64,000 nt of DNA, from contig CALKAM010000031.1 in the NCBI GenBank assembly GCA_937983105.1, positions 1 to 64,000 on the forward strand, read 5' to 3'. The stretch comes from Planifilum sp021793745 (lineage in GTDB: Bacteria > Bacillota > Bacilli > Thermoactinomycetales > DSM-44946). The notes beneath the pieces were generated by a model. The model was not told the origin of the DNA and made no database searches. It worked only from the letters and a program-made list of their open reading frames with translations. Each line of letters opens with the position of its first letter. The first letter of the stretch is position 1. Position numbers and translations under genes: made by a program. Shown here piece by piece: positions 25,804 through 35,175 of this stretch.

Positions 25804-26979
25804 TCAGAGCACGCCCACCTTTTTCCCTGCCCGTTCAAAGGCATCCAGCGCCTGCTGCAGATCTTCCCGCGTATGGCTGGCGGTAACGATGGTGCGCACC
25901 CGGGCCTTGTCTTTGGGAACCGTCGGGTACGCAATCCCCTGCGCGTAAACCCCCTCCTCAAACAGGGCGTCGGACAGGGCCATCGCCTTCGCCCCTTCAC
26001 CGACGATCACCGGCGTAATCGGCGTTTGACTGTTGCCGGTATCAAATCCCAGCTTTTTCAGCCCCTCTTTGAAAAACTTCGTATTCTCCCACAGGCGATC
26101 AATAATCTCCGGCTCCTCCAACAGCACATCAATCGCCGCACTGCAGGCCGCCGTCACAGCCGGAGGATGGGAAGTACTGAACAGGAAGGGGCGAGCGCGA
26201 TGGATCAAATAATCCCGAAGGGTGCGGGAGCCGGCCACATATCCGCCCAGCACTCCGATCGCCTTGGACAAGGTTCCCACCTGAATGTGGACCCGTCCGT
26301 GCAAGCCGAAGTGATCCACCGTCCCCCTGCCGTTTTTGCCGAGGACGCCGCTGGCGTGGGCATCGTCCACCATCACGATCGCATCATACTTCTCGCAGAG
26401 CTCCACAATCTCATCGAGCGGAGCAATATTCCCATCCATGCTGAAGACCCCATCGGTCACAACCAATCGGGTACGGGCCGATTGGGTTTCCTTGAGCGCC
26501 TTCTCCAAATCATCCAAGTCGCAATGACGGTATATCCTGCGGGCCGCCTTGGTCAAACGGATGCCATCGATAATGCTGGCATGGTTCAGCTCATCGCTGA
26601 TCACCACATCCTCTTTTCCCAGGATGGAGGAAATCACCCCGACATTGGCGGTAAAACCGGACTGAAATACCAGAGCAGCTTCCGTGTGCTTGAACTCGGC
26701 CAGCTTTTTCTCGAACTCCTCATGCATGGTAAAGGTTCCAGCGATGGTCCGGACCGATCCCGTTCCGGCGCCATAGGTGCGAACCGCTTCCAAGGCTGCT
26801 TCCCTCATCCGGGGATGGGTCGTCAGGCCGAGATAATTGTTGGAAGAAAGCTGAATCACTTCCTTGCCGCGAATCACCACCCGGGCACCCTGTTCCGATT
26901 CGATTTCGGTCAACGGACGAAATACCCCTTCCTGGCGCCAAGCTTCAATTTCCCGGTTCAGATGCTCCAGCCCCTGCAT
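25804..26979 (-). CDS. kbl: Glycine C-acetyltransferase (2-amino-3-ketobutyrate CoA ligase)
   Basis: PLP enzyme that converts 2-amino-3-ketobutyrate and CoA to glycine and acetyl-CoA, the step after Tdh. 391 residues from ATG 26977-26979, preceded by GAAGGAGGAG; longer readings lack a ribosome site. Alpha-oxoamine synthase features: SSNNYLGLTTHPRM, FQSGFTANVGVI, DELNHASIIDG, VDDAHASGVLGKNGRGT and the Schiff-base lysine in GTLSKAIGVLGGY. It lies 61 bases downstream of tdh, forming the threonine-to-glycine pathway. Confidence 0.95.
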   Translation of the reverse strand: MQGLEHLNREIEAWRQEGVFRPLTEIESEQGARVVIRGKEVIQLSSNNYLGLTTHPRMREAALEAVRTYGAGTGSVRTIAGTFTMHEEFEKKLAEFKHTEAALVFQSGFTANVGVISSILGKEDVVISDELNHASIIDGIRLTKAARRIYRHCDLDDLEKALKETQSARTRLVVTDGVFSMDGNIAPLDEIVELCEKYDAIVMVDDAHASGVLGKNGRGTVDHFGLHGRVHIQVGTLSKAIGVLGGYVAGSRTLRDYLIHRARPFLFSTSHPPAVTAACSAAIDVLLEEPEIIDRLWENTKFFKEGLKKLGFDTGNSQTPITPVIVGEGAKAMALSDALFEEGVYAQGIAYPTVPKDKARVRTIVTASHTREDLQQALDAFERAGKKVGVL

Positions 26980-27040
26980 CCCTTCTCCTCCTTCTGAACA
27001 AAAATTCCCAGGATCGTCCCGTGTCGAGTCCACCCGCTTC

Positions 27041-28081
27041 TCAGGGATATAATACCACTTTTCCGCAACGACCACTCATCATCAGCTCAAAGGCCTTTTC
27101 GTATTCCTCCAGCGGGAGGCGATGCGTAATCAAGGGTTCCAGATCGATGGCCCCGGTCTTTAACAGCCCGTCCGTCTGCTCCCAGGTCTCAAACATCCGC
27201 CGCCCGGTGATCCCGTGAACCGTCACCCCCTTGAACACGATGTCCTGGGTGATATCCACCTCCACGGGACGGGTGGGAAGACCCAGCATCGCCATCCGTC
27301 CGCCTCCCGTCAACACGCGGAATCCCTGTTGAATGGCCGTGGGATGGCCCGACATTTCCAGGACCACGTCCACCCCTTCGCCGTCCGTAAGCGAGAGGAT
27401 CTCCTTCACGGCATCGACGCGACCGGAGTGGATCAATTGGGTGGCCCCCATCCGGTTGGCCAAGTCGAGGCGGAAATCGTTCACATCCAAAGCGATCACC
27501 GTAGCCGCGCCGGCAGCCCTGGCCACGGAGATCGCCATCAGTCCGATGGGACCGCAGCCGATCACGGCCACCTTTTTACCGACCACCGGACCGGAAAGCG
27601 TCGTGTGGACCGCATTGCCCATGGGTTCCATGACGGAAGCGATTTCAAAAGGACGGTCGTCGTCGACTTTCCACAGATTTTGCTCCGGCATCGCCACATA
27701 CTCCGCAAAACAGCCGTCCCGGTCCACTCCGATGATCTTCGTATTGAGGCAGACATGGGCTTCCCCTCTTCGACAAGGGGGACACACTCCGCAGACAATG
27801 TGGGTTTCCGCCGAGACGCGATCCCCGGGCTTGACGGAGGTCACTTTTTCGCCGACCTCCACCACTACCCCCGAAAACTCGTGGCCGAACACGTAAGGGG
27901 GATTCACCCGTCCCGCCGCCCAATCGTCCCATGTATAGATATGCACATCGGTTCCGCACATCGTCGCACATTTGACCTGAATCAGCACCTCATCCGGACC
28001 GATCGTCGGGATGGGCACCTCCTGAAGTTCCGCTCCAAAGGCCCGGTGATGTTTCACCAGGGCACGCATTTTTCCACTCAC
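27041..28081 (-). CDS. tdh: L-threonine 3-dehydrogenase
   Basis: Zinc-dependent NAD alcohol-dehydrogenase family enzyme oxidising L-threonine to 2-amino-3-ketobutyrate; 346 residues. The catalytic-zinc region is CGTDVHIYTWDDWA and GHEFSG; structural-zinc cysteines are in CGVCPPCRRGEAHVC; the Rossmann motif is AVIGCGPIGLMAISVA. The GTG at 28079-28081 (MSGKMRALVKHH) has AGAGGAG eight bases upstream and matches the SGKM start of Bacillus Tdh. An ATG four codons later is the alternative. Confidence 0.95.
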   Translation of the reverse strand: MSGKMRALVKHHRAFGAELQEVPIPTIGPDEVLIQVKCATMCGTDVHIYTWDDWAAGRVNPPYVFGHEFSGVVVEVGEKVTSVKPGDRVSAETHIVCGVCPPCRRGEAHVCLNTKIIGVDRDGCFAEYVAMPEQNLWKVDDDRPFEIASVMEPMGNAVHTTLSGPVVGKKVAVIGCGPIGLMAISVARAAGAATVIALDVNDFRLDLANRMGATQLIHSGRVDAVKEILSLTDGEGVDVVLEMSGHPTAIQQGFRVLTGGGRMAMLGLPTRPVEVDITQDIVFKGVTVHGITGRRMFETWEQTDGLLKTGAIDLEPLITHRLPLEEYEKAFELMMSGRCGKVVLYP

Positions 28082-28136
28082 AGAGGACACTCCTCTCGGG
28101 AATATGGTTGCAATTATCCTGATGAATCCGACGAAA

Positions 28137-28145
28137 ATTATATCA
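28137..28145 (-). promoter_or_regulatory. Putative tdh-kbl promoter (extended -10)
   Basis: Minus strand TGA-TATAAT, a perfect -10 with TGN extension, 56 bases before the tdh GTG. The -35 is weak. Confidence 0.55.
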
Positions 28146-28210
28146 CATCGCCCTTCGGAGCGGAAGTGAATGTCCATTTATGACGGACATACAATTGATG
28201 GTAGACAACG

Positions 28211-28232
28211 AAAAACCCCGCCGAAACGGGGC
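28211..28232 (-). terminator. Intrinsic terminator after the 5'-nucleotidase
   Basis: GCCCCG/CGGGGT-type stem with a 6-base loop followed by TTTTT on the minus strand, just after the stop. Confidence 0.85.
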
Positions 28233-28242
28233 TTTGGAAAGA

Positions 28243-29859
28243 TTATCGGAGTTTTTGAATTCGCCCCTCGATCTCCGCAGAAAAGGGCTGGGGCAGTTGC
28301 CGGATATAATCGATGAGGGCGTCCAGGTCGGCGGGCCCCACCTCCCGGTCGGTCCCTTCCGTAAAGACGGTAAAATTGTCACCCCCCTCGGCGAGAAAAC
28401 TGTTGGTGGTCACCGTGTAGGTCTCCTCCGGATCAAGGCGGGTGCCGTCGGGCAGGAAGATTTCCACCACTTTATCCCCGGTCGGCCGGGTATCATCCCA
28501 GGTGTAACGAAGTCCCGAAATCTGCAAGAATAGCGTATTGGACGGTTGCCACTGTTGATTGAGCAAACGCTGGATCTGCTCTCCCGTCAGCCTCATCTTC
28601 ACCAGGTGGTTGCCAAAGGGCTGGACGGTGAACAGCTCTCCCCATGTCACCTCGCCCTGCTCGATATCCGCCCGGATCCCTCCGGGATTCATGAAGGCGA
28701 AATCCGTCCCCATCGCAGCCCGCTGGGCGTCGGCGATGAGATTGCCCAGCTCCGACTCGCCGCTTTCATTCTGCGTGCGGCGGAGGGTCTTCGCTGCGGT
28801 TCCCACCACTTTATCGATGATCGGAGCAGTCTTCTCTTCGTAGTATTCAATCATCTCCCGGATTTCGGGGTCCGGTCGGATCCCCTCCTGCCAAACGGTA
28901 ACAATTTCGGCCTGCTTCCGGACGATATCCTTCGTCCGCCGGTCGATCACCACATCCACATCGGCCAACGCCGTTCCCGAAGAATAGGCCTGAACCAACA
29001 ACTTGTCATCCACCACGGCATTCATGTGCTGGTGACTATGGGCGGCAAAGATCACGTCCACCTCATCATCCACTGCCTCGGCCACCTCCACAATTTCACC
29101 CGTCGCCGCACTTCCATCCAAATCGGAGGAGCCCGGAACGTGGGCCAGCACCACGATGGCCCTGACGCCCTTTTTCTTCAGCTTTTTCACCGCCCGATTG
29201 ATAGCCTCCGTCTCATCGATAAACCGCACCGAGTCCACGCCGCTGGGATCGACGAGGTGGGGGGTTTCGGTGAGCACCACTCCCACAAAGCCGATCGGTA
29301 TCCCCTTCACTCTTTTCACGACATAGGGCGGAAGGATCGGCTTTTGGGTTTCCTTGTCCACCACATTGGCGACCACATAGGGGAAGTCCGCTCCGGCAAA
29401 ATCACCGGTATCGGGATGAGAGCCTCCGCGGATCAAACGGAGCATCTCCTCCACCCCTTCATCGAACTCGTGATTTCCCACGGTCCCCACATCCACTCCG
29501 ATTCGGTTCAAAAACTCGATCGTTGGCTCGTCCTGAAGCAGAGCCGATATCGGCGCACTGGCTCCCACCATATCTCCGGCATGAACGATCAACGTATTCT
29601 TATTCTCCGCCGCACGGCGCTTCAGGTGTGCCGCCAAATAATCCGCCCGTCCCACGGGCTTTCCCTCCACCTGCTGTGTCACATTCAGCTGGCCGTGAAA
29701 GTCGTTGATCCCCAGAATCTGTACATCCACGTACCGCTTCGGATGAAAACGTGCGGCTTCATCGCCACCCGCCGCCCAAACCGGCCCGACGGAGGCGGTA
29801 AACAACAGCGCAGCGGCGATCAGCCCAAAACATACCCGCAAAACCGACCGTTTCCCCAT
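28243..29859 (-). CDS. Secreted bifunctional 5'-nucleotidase / 2',3'-cyclic phosphodiesterase family protein
   Basis: 538-residue UshA-type enzyme that dephosphorylates nucleotides outside the cell. The N-terminal signal peptide (VLRVCFGLIAAALLFTASVG) likely ends at VWA-AGG. The N-terminal metallophosphatase domain has ILGINDFHGQLNV, HAGDMVGASA, TVGNHEFDEG, VVLAHVPGSSD and FAAHSHQHMN. The C-terminal nucleotidase domain has ESELGNLIADAQRAAMG, FMNPGGIRADI and TNSFLAEGGDNFTVF. No LPXTG or anchor is seen, so it is probably released. It has its own terminator. Confidence 0.92.
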   Translation of the reverse strand: MGKRSVLRVCFGLIAAALLFTASVGPVWAAGGDEAARFHPKRYVDVQILGINDFHGQLNVTQQVEGKPVGRADYLAAHLKRRAAENKNTLIVHAGDMVGASAPISALLQDEPTIEFLNRIGVDVGTVGNHEFDEGVEEMLRLIRGGSHPDTGDFAGADFPYVVANVVDKETQKPILPPYVVKRVKGIPIGFVGVVLTETPHLVDPSGVDSVRFIDETEAINRAVKKLKKKGVRAIVVLAHVPGSSDLDGSAATGEIVEVAEAVDDEVDVIFAAHSHQHMNAVVDDKLLVQAYSSGTALADVDVVIDRRTKDIVRKQAEIVTVWQEGIRPDPEIREMIEYYEEKTAPIIDKVVGTAAKTLRRTQNESGESELGNLIADAQRAAMGTDFAFMNPGGIRADIEQGEVTWGELFTVQPFGNHLVKMRLTGEQIQRLLNQQWQPSNTLFLQISGLRYTWDDTRPTGDKVVEIFLPDGTRLDPEETYTVTTNSFLAEGGDNFTVFTEGTDREVGPADLDALIDYIRQLPQPFSAEIEGRIQKLR

Positions 29860-29980
29860 CTTCGTCCCCCTCTTTCTTTCGGATCAAGGGTTTCATCCCA
29901 AGCATACCTCGCAACCTTTAAGAACCGATCAACGGAAAGTTAAAAAACCGAAAAATTTGCTCGCTCCATTCATGTTCAAC

Positions 29981-30014
29981 AAAAAATGGGGAAATTCCTG
30001 TCGGAAATTTCCCC
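29981..30014 (-). terminator. Intrinsic terminator after the MBL-fold gene
   Basis: Nine-base-pair stem (GGGGAAATT with AATTTCCCC), 9-base loop, followed by ATTTTTTG on the minus strand. Confidence 0.85.
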
Positions 30015-30034
30015 GGGTATGGATAAACCTCTGT

Positions 30035-30772
30035 TTACAACGACAAAGTTAATCCGGTCTCCGCCAACCACCACCGGCCCGAATAGCTCCCCTTCACCTC
30101 TTCTTCGATCTCGTTCCGATCGTATTCCGGAAACAGATGGGTCAGCAAAAGGCCCTTGGCCCGGATGGACGCCGCCGCTTCCGCCGCCTGCTGGACCGAC
30201 AGATGGCCGACGGGCTCATCAGGGAGGTCCCGTTGCAAAAACGTTCCTTCACAGATGAACAAATCAGGCTCCTGGGCCATCAAGGACCAATCGGTCCTGG
30301 GGCCGGAATCCGCCCCGTACAGAATCGTGCGCCCAAGCCCCTCCAGCCGGGCCGCAAAACACGGAATCCCGTGATCGGTGCGAAAGAAAGTCACTTCCCA
30401 TCCGCCGAGGGGATATCCCTCCCCCTCCCGGATCGGATGAAGCTGAATCGCATCATGATAGGCAAGGAGATTTCCCCATTTTTCCGGTTGAACGGGGGCA
30501 TAAACCGGGAGAGGGGCTTGTCGCCATCCCAGGCGCATCGCCGTTTGAATCGCGTACTGGAGGACGAAGAAATCGGCAATGTGGTCATGGTGAAGGTGGG
30601 ACAAAATCACCGCATCCAGTCGATAGGGGGGACACACCTCGGCCAGCTTGGCAAGCACCCCGCTGCCGCAGTCGATCAAAATCCGATATCCCTCCGCCTC
30701 CAACAAATATCCGGGAGTGGCTCCGCCCGGAGCCGGAAACGGAGAGTGGCACCCGAAGACTCTCCACTGCAT
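30035..30772 (-). CDS. MBL-fold metallohydrolase (YhfI-like)
   Basis: 245-residue metallo-beta-lactamase-fold protein with the metal motif SHLHHDHIADF, further ligands in RTDHGIPCF, GADSGPRTDW and LTHLFPEYD, and the start MQWRVFGCHSPFPAPGGATPG typical of the RNase Z/YhfI group. It lacks the extended RNase Z exosite, so tRNA processing is unlikely. Substrate unknown. ATG has GGAGGCGATCAGAC upstream. Its neighbours (5'-nucleotidase, oxidoreductase) do not point to a shared pathway. Confidence 0.85.
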   Translation of the reverse strand: MQWRVFGCHSPFPAPGGATPGYLLEAEGYRILIDCGSGVLAKLAEVCPPYRLDAVILSHLHHDHIADFFVLQYAIQTAMRLGWRQAPLPVYAPVQPEKWGNLLAYHDAIQLHPIREGEGYPLGGWEVTFFRTDHGIPCFAARLEGLGRTILYGADSGPRTDWSLMAQEPDLFICEGTFLQRDLPDEPVGHLSVQQAAEAAASIRAKGLLLTHLFPEYDRNEIEEEVKGSYSGRWWLAETGLTLSL

Positions 30773-30840
30773 GTCTGATCGCCTCCGCTTGAAACCGGGT
30801 AAATGACGAAAGGATTAATTGAAGTCATTATGCCCAAGAT

Positions 30841-30868
30841 AAAAAGGCCGCTTTCGTCAAGCGGCCTT
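30841..30868 (-). terminator. Intrinsic terminator after the 2-oxoacid oxidoreductase genes
   Basis: Ten-base-pair stem (AAGGCCGCTT with AAGCGGCCTT), 5-base loop, followed by TTTTTAT on the minus strand. It is about 100 bases past the beta-subunit stop. Confidence 0.85.
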
Positions 30869-30965
30869 CGTTCGTTGACCGATGTTTCCCGAGCGACGCC
30901 CTACGGTACAACCGAGGCAGAAAGTCGCCGTCTCTCCTCCGCTTGCAGCCACCAAAGCCGGTTCA

Positions 30966-31832
30966 TCAGGAAAATTCGGCGACCATGGCCTCGAACTTCT
31001 CACGAGGCAGGGTCAAATCCTGTTTGACGAGCGGCTCTTCACGGAATCCGGGAATCATATCTTCGTAAGAGGGACGATCCTTGTCTTGATAAATGATCCC
31101 CGTTACCAGGCTGTTATGCTCCATCAATTTCTGCATCGCCATGCTGCGGTCGGAGGGATCGTACCCCTCTACCTCTTCCAGGTTGACCAGGTGATCCTTG
31201 TACCAATCGTAGGTGTTGATTTTATTGTAGGTGACGCAGGGGCTGTACACATTGATGAGCGAAAATCCCTTGTGCTTAATCCCCTCTTCGATCAGACGCG
31301 TCAGCTGCTTCAGGTCGCTGGAAAACCCTTGGGCGACAAAGCCCGCCCCGGCCGTCAAAGCCATTTCCATCGGAGAGAGGGGCGACTCGATGGAACCCCT
31401 GGGCGTACTGTTGGTTTTGAAGCCCATGGCACTGCGGGGAGAGGTTTGCCCCTTGGTCAAACCGTAAACCTGGTTATCCATCACAATGTACGTGATGTCC
31501 ACGTTGCGCCGAATCGCATGGATGGTATGCCCCATTCCGATGGCAAAGCCGTCTCCGTCACCCCCCGCAGCCACCACCGTCAGGTCCCGGTTGGCCAGTT
31601 TCAACCCCTGGGCGATGGGAAGGGCACGGCCGTGGATCCCGTGAAAGCCGTAAGCATTCAGATACCCGGAGATACGGCCGGAGCAACCGATCCCCGAAAC
31701 GAGCGCCACATCTTCCGGTTCCAAACCGAGATTGGCAAAGGCGCGCTGCATGGCGGCCAATACGGAAAAGTCTCCGCACCCCGGGCACCAGTTGGGTTTT
31801 ACCTTATTCCGAAATTGTTTAAACGTGGCCAT
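30966..31832 (-). CDS. korB: 2-oxoacid:ferredoxin oxidoreductase, beta subunit
   Basis: 288-residue thiamine-diphosphate subunit; with the alpha subunit it decarboxylates a 2-oxoacid (probably 2-oxoglutarate) to the acyl-CoA, reducing ferredoxin. Visible motifs: NWCPGCGDFSVLAAM near the N-terminus, the ThDP/Mg motif GGDGDGFAIGMGHTIHA with DNQVYGLTKGQTSP, and PCVTYNK. The ATG overlaps the korA stop by 14 bases; AAGGAG is 10 bases upstream. Substrate (2-oxoglutarate versus pyruvate) is by similarity to two-subunit Bacillaceae enzymes. Confidence 0.92.
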   Translation of the reverse strand: MATFKQFRNKVKPNWCPGCGDFSVLAAMQRAFANLGLEPEDVALVSGIGCSGRISGYLNAYGFHGIHGRALPIAQGLKLANRDLTVVAAGGDGDGFAIGMGHTIHAIRRNVDITYIVMDNQVYGLTKGQTSPRSAMGFKTNSTPRGSIESPLSPMEMALTAGAGFVAQGFSSDLKQLTRLIEEGIKHKGFSLINVYSPCVTYNKINTYDWYKDHLVNLEEVEGYDPSDRSMAMQKLMEHNSLVTGIIYQDKDRPSYEDMIPGFREEPLVKQDLTLPREKFEAMVAEFS

Positions 31833-33579
31833 GGACCATCAGCTCCTTGCACTGGTTGTAAACCTCCGAAGGCAGGAAGGGCGTGCCGTCGTATTTTCCG
31901 CCATGGACAATTTTTTCTGCCATGCCCACGTGGAGCTTCAGCAGAGAAGCCAGCTGCCCGGTCGCATTGTTTTCCACGACAAGGACCCGTTTCGCTTTTT
32001 TCATCTGCTCAAGCACCGGTTCGGTCGGGAAGGGGAGAACCTGACGGATGTGAATGTGATTGACCCGGATCCCATCTTCCGTAAGGCGCTCCATCGCTTC
32101 TTGAATCGTCCCGCGGGTGGACCCGATACCGACGATCAGGAGATCGGCCTCTTCGTGGGCGGCATCGATGAAGACCGGGTTTTCAAATTCGATGCCGTTG
32201 GCCAATTTGGACAAGCGCTTATCCATCATTTTCTTCCGGTTGACCGGATTTTCCGAAGGACGCCCCGTTTCGTCGTGCTCCACCCCTGTCACGTGATGCA
32301 ACCCGTTCTTCTTCCCGGGCAGGACGCGCGGGGAAATGCCGTCTTCCGTAAATTGATACCGTTTAAACAGGGTGTTTTCCGGCAGGGGAGGCAGCTCTTC
32401 CTCATCGGAGATCAGGCGGCCCCGGTCGATCTGAATCCGATCGTAATCCAGCGGCTCCACGGTCTGCTTCCCGAGGGAGAGTGCCAGGTCGGACAGGATG
32501 ATGACCGGACACTGATATTTTTCGGCCAGGTTAAAGGCCTGAATGGTATCGTAGAAGCACTCCTCCGCCGTGCTGGGGGCGATCACGATCTTGGGAATCT
32601 CCCCGTGGGTGCTGTAGATCATCGCGGTGATATCGCTTTGCTCCTGCTTGGTGGGCAAGCCGGTGCTGGGACCGCCGCGCTGCGTATTGACAATGACTGC
32701 CGGCGTCTCGGTCATTCCCGACAGGCCGATCGCCTCCGTCATCAGGGAAAGACCCGGTCCGGCCGAGGCGGTGAAAGCGCGGACGCCGCCGTAGTTGGCT
32801 CCGATCACCATCGAGATGGCTGCGATCTCGTCCTCCGTTTGAACGACGGTGCCTCCGAATTCAGGAAGTCTTTTGATCATCTGCTCCATGATCTCGGAGG
32901 AAGGCGTGATCGGATAGGCAAACATCAGCCGGCATCCCGCTGCAATCGCTCCCAGTGCGATCGCATCGTTACCAATCATATAAAGGCGCCGCTTTCCGTC
33001 ACTTTTTTCCAGCTGCAGATCCGGAAGAGCGCCGCCGACCTCCTCCAGAATAAACCGGGCGCCGCGGGAAATCGCTTCCATGTTCTTGTCGACGATGTGT
33101 CGTCCCTTGCGCAGAAACTTCTCTTCAATGACCTCTTCAAAGGCCTCTACGGGCAATCCGAGAAGGGCGCTGGAGGAACCTACCGCCACCATGTTTTTCA
33201 TTTGAGTCATGCCGACTTCTTCGGCGATCTTTGTAAACGGAACGGAATAAAGGCGGGCAGGAATGCCCTCCGGCAGCGTGGGATTAAACTTGGCGTCGGC
33301 CAGAATCACCCCGTTTTCCCGGAGCTCCCAGGCATTCAGGTCGATCGTCTCCTGGTCAAAGGCGACGAGAACATCCAAATCATCCGAAATGGCCCGGATG
33401 GGACGGATGCTGATCCGGATCTTCGTGTTGGAGTGGCCGCCTTTGATCCGGGAAGAAAAGTGCCGGTATCCGTATAGGTAATAACCCATACGGTTCAGAG
33501 CAATTGAAAATATCTCTCCCGTACTGTCAATCCCTTCCCCTTGTTGACCGCCCACTTTCCATGAAAGCTGCTTGGCCAA
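31819..33579 (-). CDS. korA: 2-oxoacid:ferredoxin oxidoreductase, alpha subunit (gamma-alpha fusion)
   Basis: About 586 residues. The N-terminal gamma domain starts QLSWKVGGQQGEGIDSTGEI and includes YGYRHFSSRIKGGHSN; the alpha domain has GNDAIALGAIAAGCRLMFAY and TASAGPGLSLMTEAIG; the C-terminal part has HIRQVLPFP. An ATG at 33588 touches the AAAGGAG ribosome site with no spacer, whereas TTG at 33577-33579 is nine bases from it and gives the N-terminus seen in relatives, so TTG is preferred. Cotranscribed with korB. Confidence 0.92.
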   Translation of the reverse strand: MAKQLSWKVGGQQGEGIDSTGEIFSIALNRMGYYLYGYRHFSSRIKGGHSNTKIRISIRPIRAISDDLDVLVAFDQETIDLNAWELRENGVILADAKFNPTLPEGIPARLYSVPFTKIAEEVGMTQMKNMVAVGSSSALLGLPVEAFEEVIEEKFLRKGRHIVDKNMEAISRGARFILEEVGGALPDLQLEKSDGKRRLYMIGNDAIALGAIAAGCRLMFAYPITPSSEIMEQMIKRLPEFGGTVVQTEDEIAAISMVIGANYGGVRAFTASAGPGLSLMTEAIGLSGMTETPAVIVNTQRGGPSTGLPTKQEQSDITAMIYSTHGEIPKIVIAPSTAEECFYDTIQAFNLAEKYQCPVIILSDLALSLGKQTVEPLDYDRIQIDRGRLISDEEELPPLPENTLFKRYQFTEDGISPRVLPGKKNGLHHVTGVEHDETGRPSENPVNRKKMMDKRLSKLANGIEFENPVFIDAAHEEADLLIVGIGSTRGTIQEAMERLTEDGIRVNHIHIRQVLPFPTEPVLEQMKKAKRVLVVENNATGQLASLLKLHVGMAEKIVHGGKYDGTPFLPSEVYNQCKELMVHGHV

Positions 33580-33858
33580 TATGCTCATCTCCTTTTAATG
33601 ATACCCTGCAACTTTCTCTCAAATGTCTATTGAATAAGGGCTTTAAATATCATTCGTCATCTATCCATTCTAGACCCAGATTCATCAAAAAGCAACCGTC
33701 ATAACTGCCTAATTTGATCTTTTTTCCCCTTGTTTTCAGCGATGAAACCAGCCCAAAATTTCTTCTCAAAACAGATCATCTCTTTCAATCCCTTATTGCC
33801 GCGCCGGATAATCACAGAGCCCCGGAAGCCCGCCCGAAGGCAGACTTCTAGGGGCCCT

Positions 33859-34806
33859 TCAGGAAAGATGCCTTCGATAAAATGCGTACCAGTTGTCCCA
33901 CATCCAGCGTTTGACCCATTGCTTCGGGTAGCGCTCCAAAAGCTGCTCTTCCAGATATGGAAGCCGCCGCACATCCTCCAGGCCGCTGACCTTGTGCGAG
34001 ATGCCATCAAAGTCGGAACCGAAAGCCAAAATTTGCTCCCCTCCCAGTTCGCATACGTGGTCGATGTGCCGAAGCAGATGCTCCACCGCGGCCTCTTCTT
34101 TCGGATCGTGCACGAACTGAGGGACAAAGGTGATCCCAAGGATTCCCCCTCTTTCAATCAGTGCGCGGATTTGGTCGTCCTTCAGATTGCGCCGGTGCGG
34201 ACAGACGGCGTGGCAGTTGGAATGGGAAGCGATGACGGGCACATCGGAGTACTCCATCACATCCCAAAACCCCCGCTCGGAAAGATGGGAGACATCCAGG
34301 ATCATGCGCAGGCGCGACATCGCTTCCACCAGCTTCCGTCCGAATCGGGTCAGCCCTCCGCCCCGCTCCTCCTCGACGCCGTCGGCCGCCTCATTGGCAT
34401 GGTTCCAGGTAATTCCCAGCTGACGGACCCCCAGCCGATGAAGCACCCGCAGCCGATACAGCTCTCCGGCCAAGGCGTCGGCCCCCTCCAAAGCCAGCAG
34501 AGCTCCCATCTTTCCCGAATCCTTCAGATTTTTCAGTTCGGAGGACGTAGTGATGACCGTCACGTCGCTGCCATCACGAACGATCGCCTCATAAAACAGG
34601 TCCACCTGGCGCAGGGCGATGTCCCAGGCGAGGGCTTTGGGTACCTGCGGGTCGACAAAGACGGCAAACACCTGCATGCCAATCCCCGATTTCCGGGCAT
34701 CCGGATACCGAACGTCCAGCGGGGAGTCGGGATCGTAGAAGGAGACCCGTGTCCGGGCATTCCACAGCTTCCACAATACGTCGCAATGGCCATCGATCCA
34801 TCGCAT
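33859..34806 (-). CDS. Membrane dipeptidase family (renal dipeptidase-like) zinc peptidase
   Basis: 315-residue peptidase M19 amidohydrolase. WIDGHCDVLWKLW at the N-terminus gives the HxD zinc ligands; LLALEGADALAGEL holds the bridging glutamate; DVSHLSERGFWDV, SHSNCHAVCPHRRNL and FGSDFDGISH complete the metal and substrate site. Members hydrolyse dipeptides, including D-residue ones. ATG 34804-34806 is well spaced from GGGTGG; a GTG three codons upstream is less likely. No signal peptide is seen, so the protein is cytoplasmic. It sits between spoVS and korA as in other thermophilic Bacilli. Confidence 0.9.
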   Translation of the reverse strand: MRWIDGHCDVLWKLWNARTRVSFYDPDSPLDVRYPDARKSGIGMQVFAVFVDPQVPKALAWDIALRQVDLFYEAIVRDGSDVTVITTSSELKNLKDSGKMGALLALEGADALAGELYRLRVLHRLGVRQLGITWNHANEAADGVEEERGGGLTRFGRKLVEAMSRLRMILDVSHLSERGFWDVMEYSDVPVIASHSNCHAVCPHRRNLKDDQIRALIERGGILGITFVPQFVHDPKEEAAVEHLLRHIDHVCELGGEQILAFGSDFDGISHKVSGLEDVRRLPYLEEQLLERYPKQWVKRWMWDNWYAFYRRHLS

Positions 34807-34822
34807 TCGATCCACCCTTTCA

Positions 34823-34861
34823 AAAAAGAAAAACCTGTCTATACGAGATAAACAGGTTTTT
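34823..34861 (-). terminator. Intrinsic terminator after spoVS
   Basis: Nine-base-pair stem (AAAACCTGT with ACAGGTTTT), 13-base loop, followed by a U-run (TCTTTTTT) on the minus strand. It isolates spoVS from the dipeptidase gene. Confidence 0.87.
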
Positions 34862-34873
34862 GATCATTTTTAA

Positions 34874-35134
34874 TTATCGGGGTTCAACAATCAACTTGAT
34901 GGCCGTCCGCTCTTCACCATCAATCATGATGTCGGTAAAGGCCGGAATGCAGATCAGATCCATGCCGCTCGGTGCAACAAATCCTCGTGCGATCGCGACC
35001 GCCTTAACAGCTTGATTCAGTGCACCGGCACCGATGGCCTGAATTTCGGCCGCCCCGCGCTCACGCAGGACCCCTGCTAGTGCACCGGCAACGGAGTTCG
35101 GGTTGGACTTTGCTGAAACTTTTAATACTTCCAT
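34874..35134 (-). CDS. spoVS: Stage V sporulation protein S
   Basis: 86-residue Alba-like protein, nearly invariant across spore formers: MEVLKVSAKSNPNSVAGALAG, GAGALNQAVKAVAIARGFVAP and a KLIVEPR ending. In B. subtilis it affects septation and coat assembly and is transcribed by sigma-H. ATG with AGGAGGTACCTTC upstream. A sigma-H promoter that fits consensus lies about 50 bases upstream (35176-35204), and a terminator follows, so it is monocistronic. Confidence 0.97.
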   Translation of the reverse strand: MEVLKVSAKSNPNSVAGALAGVLRERGAAEIQAIGAGALNQAVKAVAIARGFVAPSGMDLICIPAFTDIMIDGEERTAIKLIVEPR

Positions 35135-35175
35135 GAAGGTACCTCCTTGGTGGTTGAGATAAGTCCACTGCTAGT

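Noticed and set aside
33699..34157. 152-codon minus-strand frame overlapping the end of the dipeptidase gene
   Set aside because: Most of it is a frame-shifted shadow of the dipeptidase; the remaining ~50 codons have no start or ribosome site of their own. I see no gene in 33589-33858.
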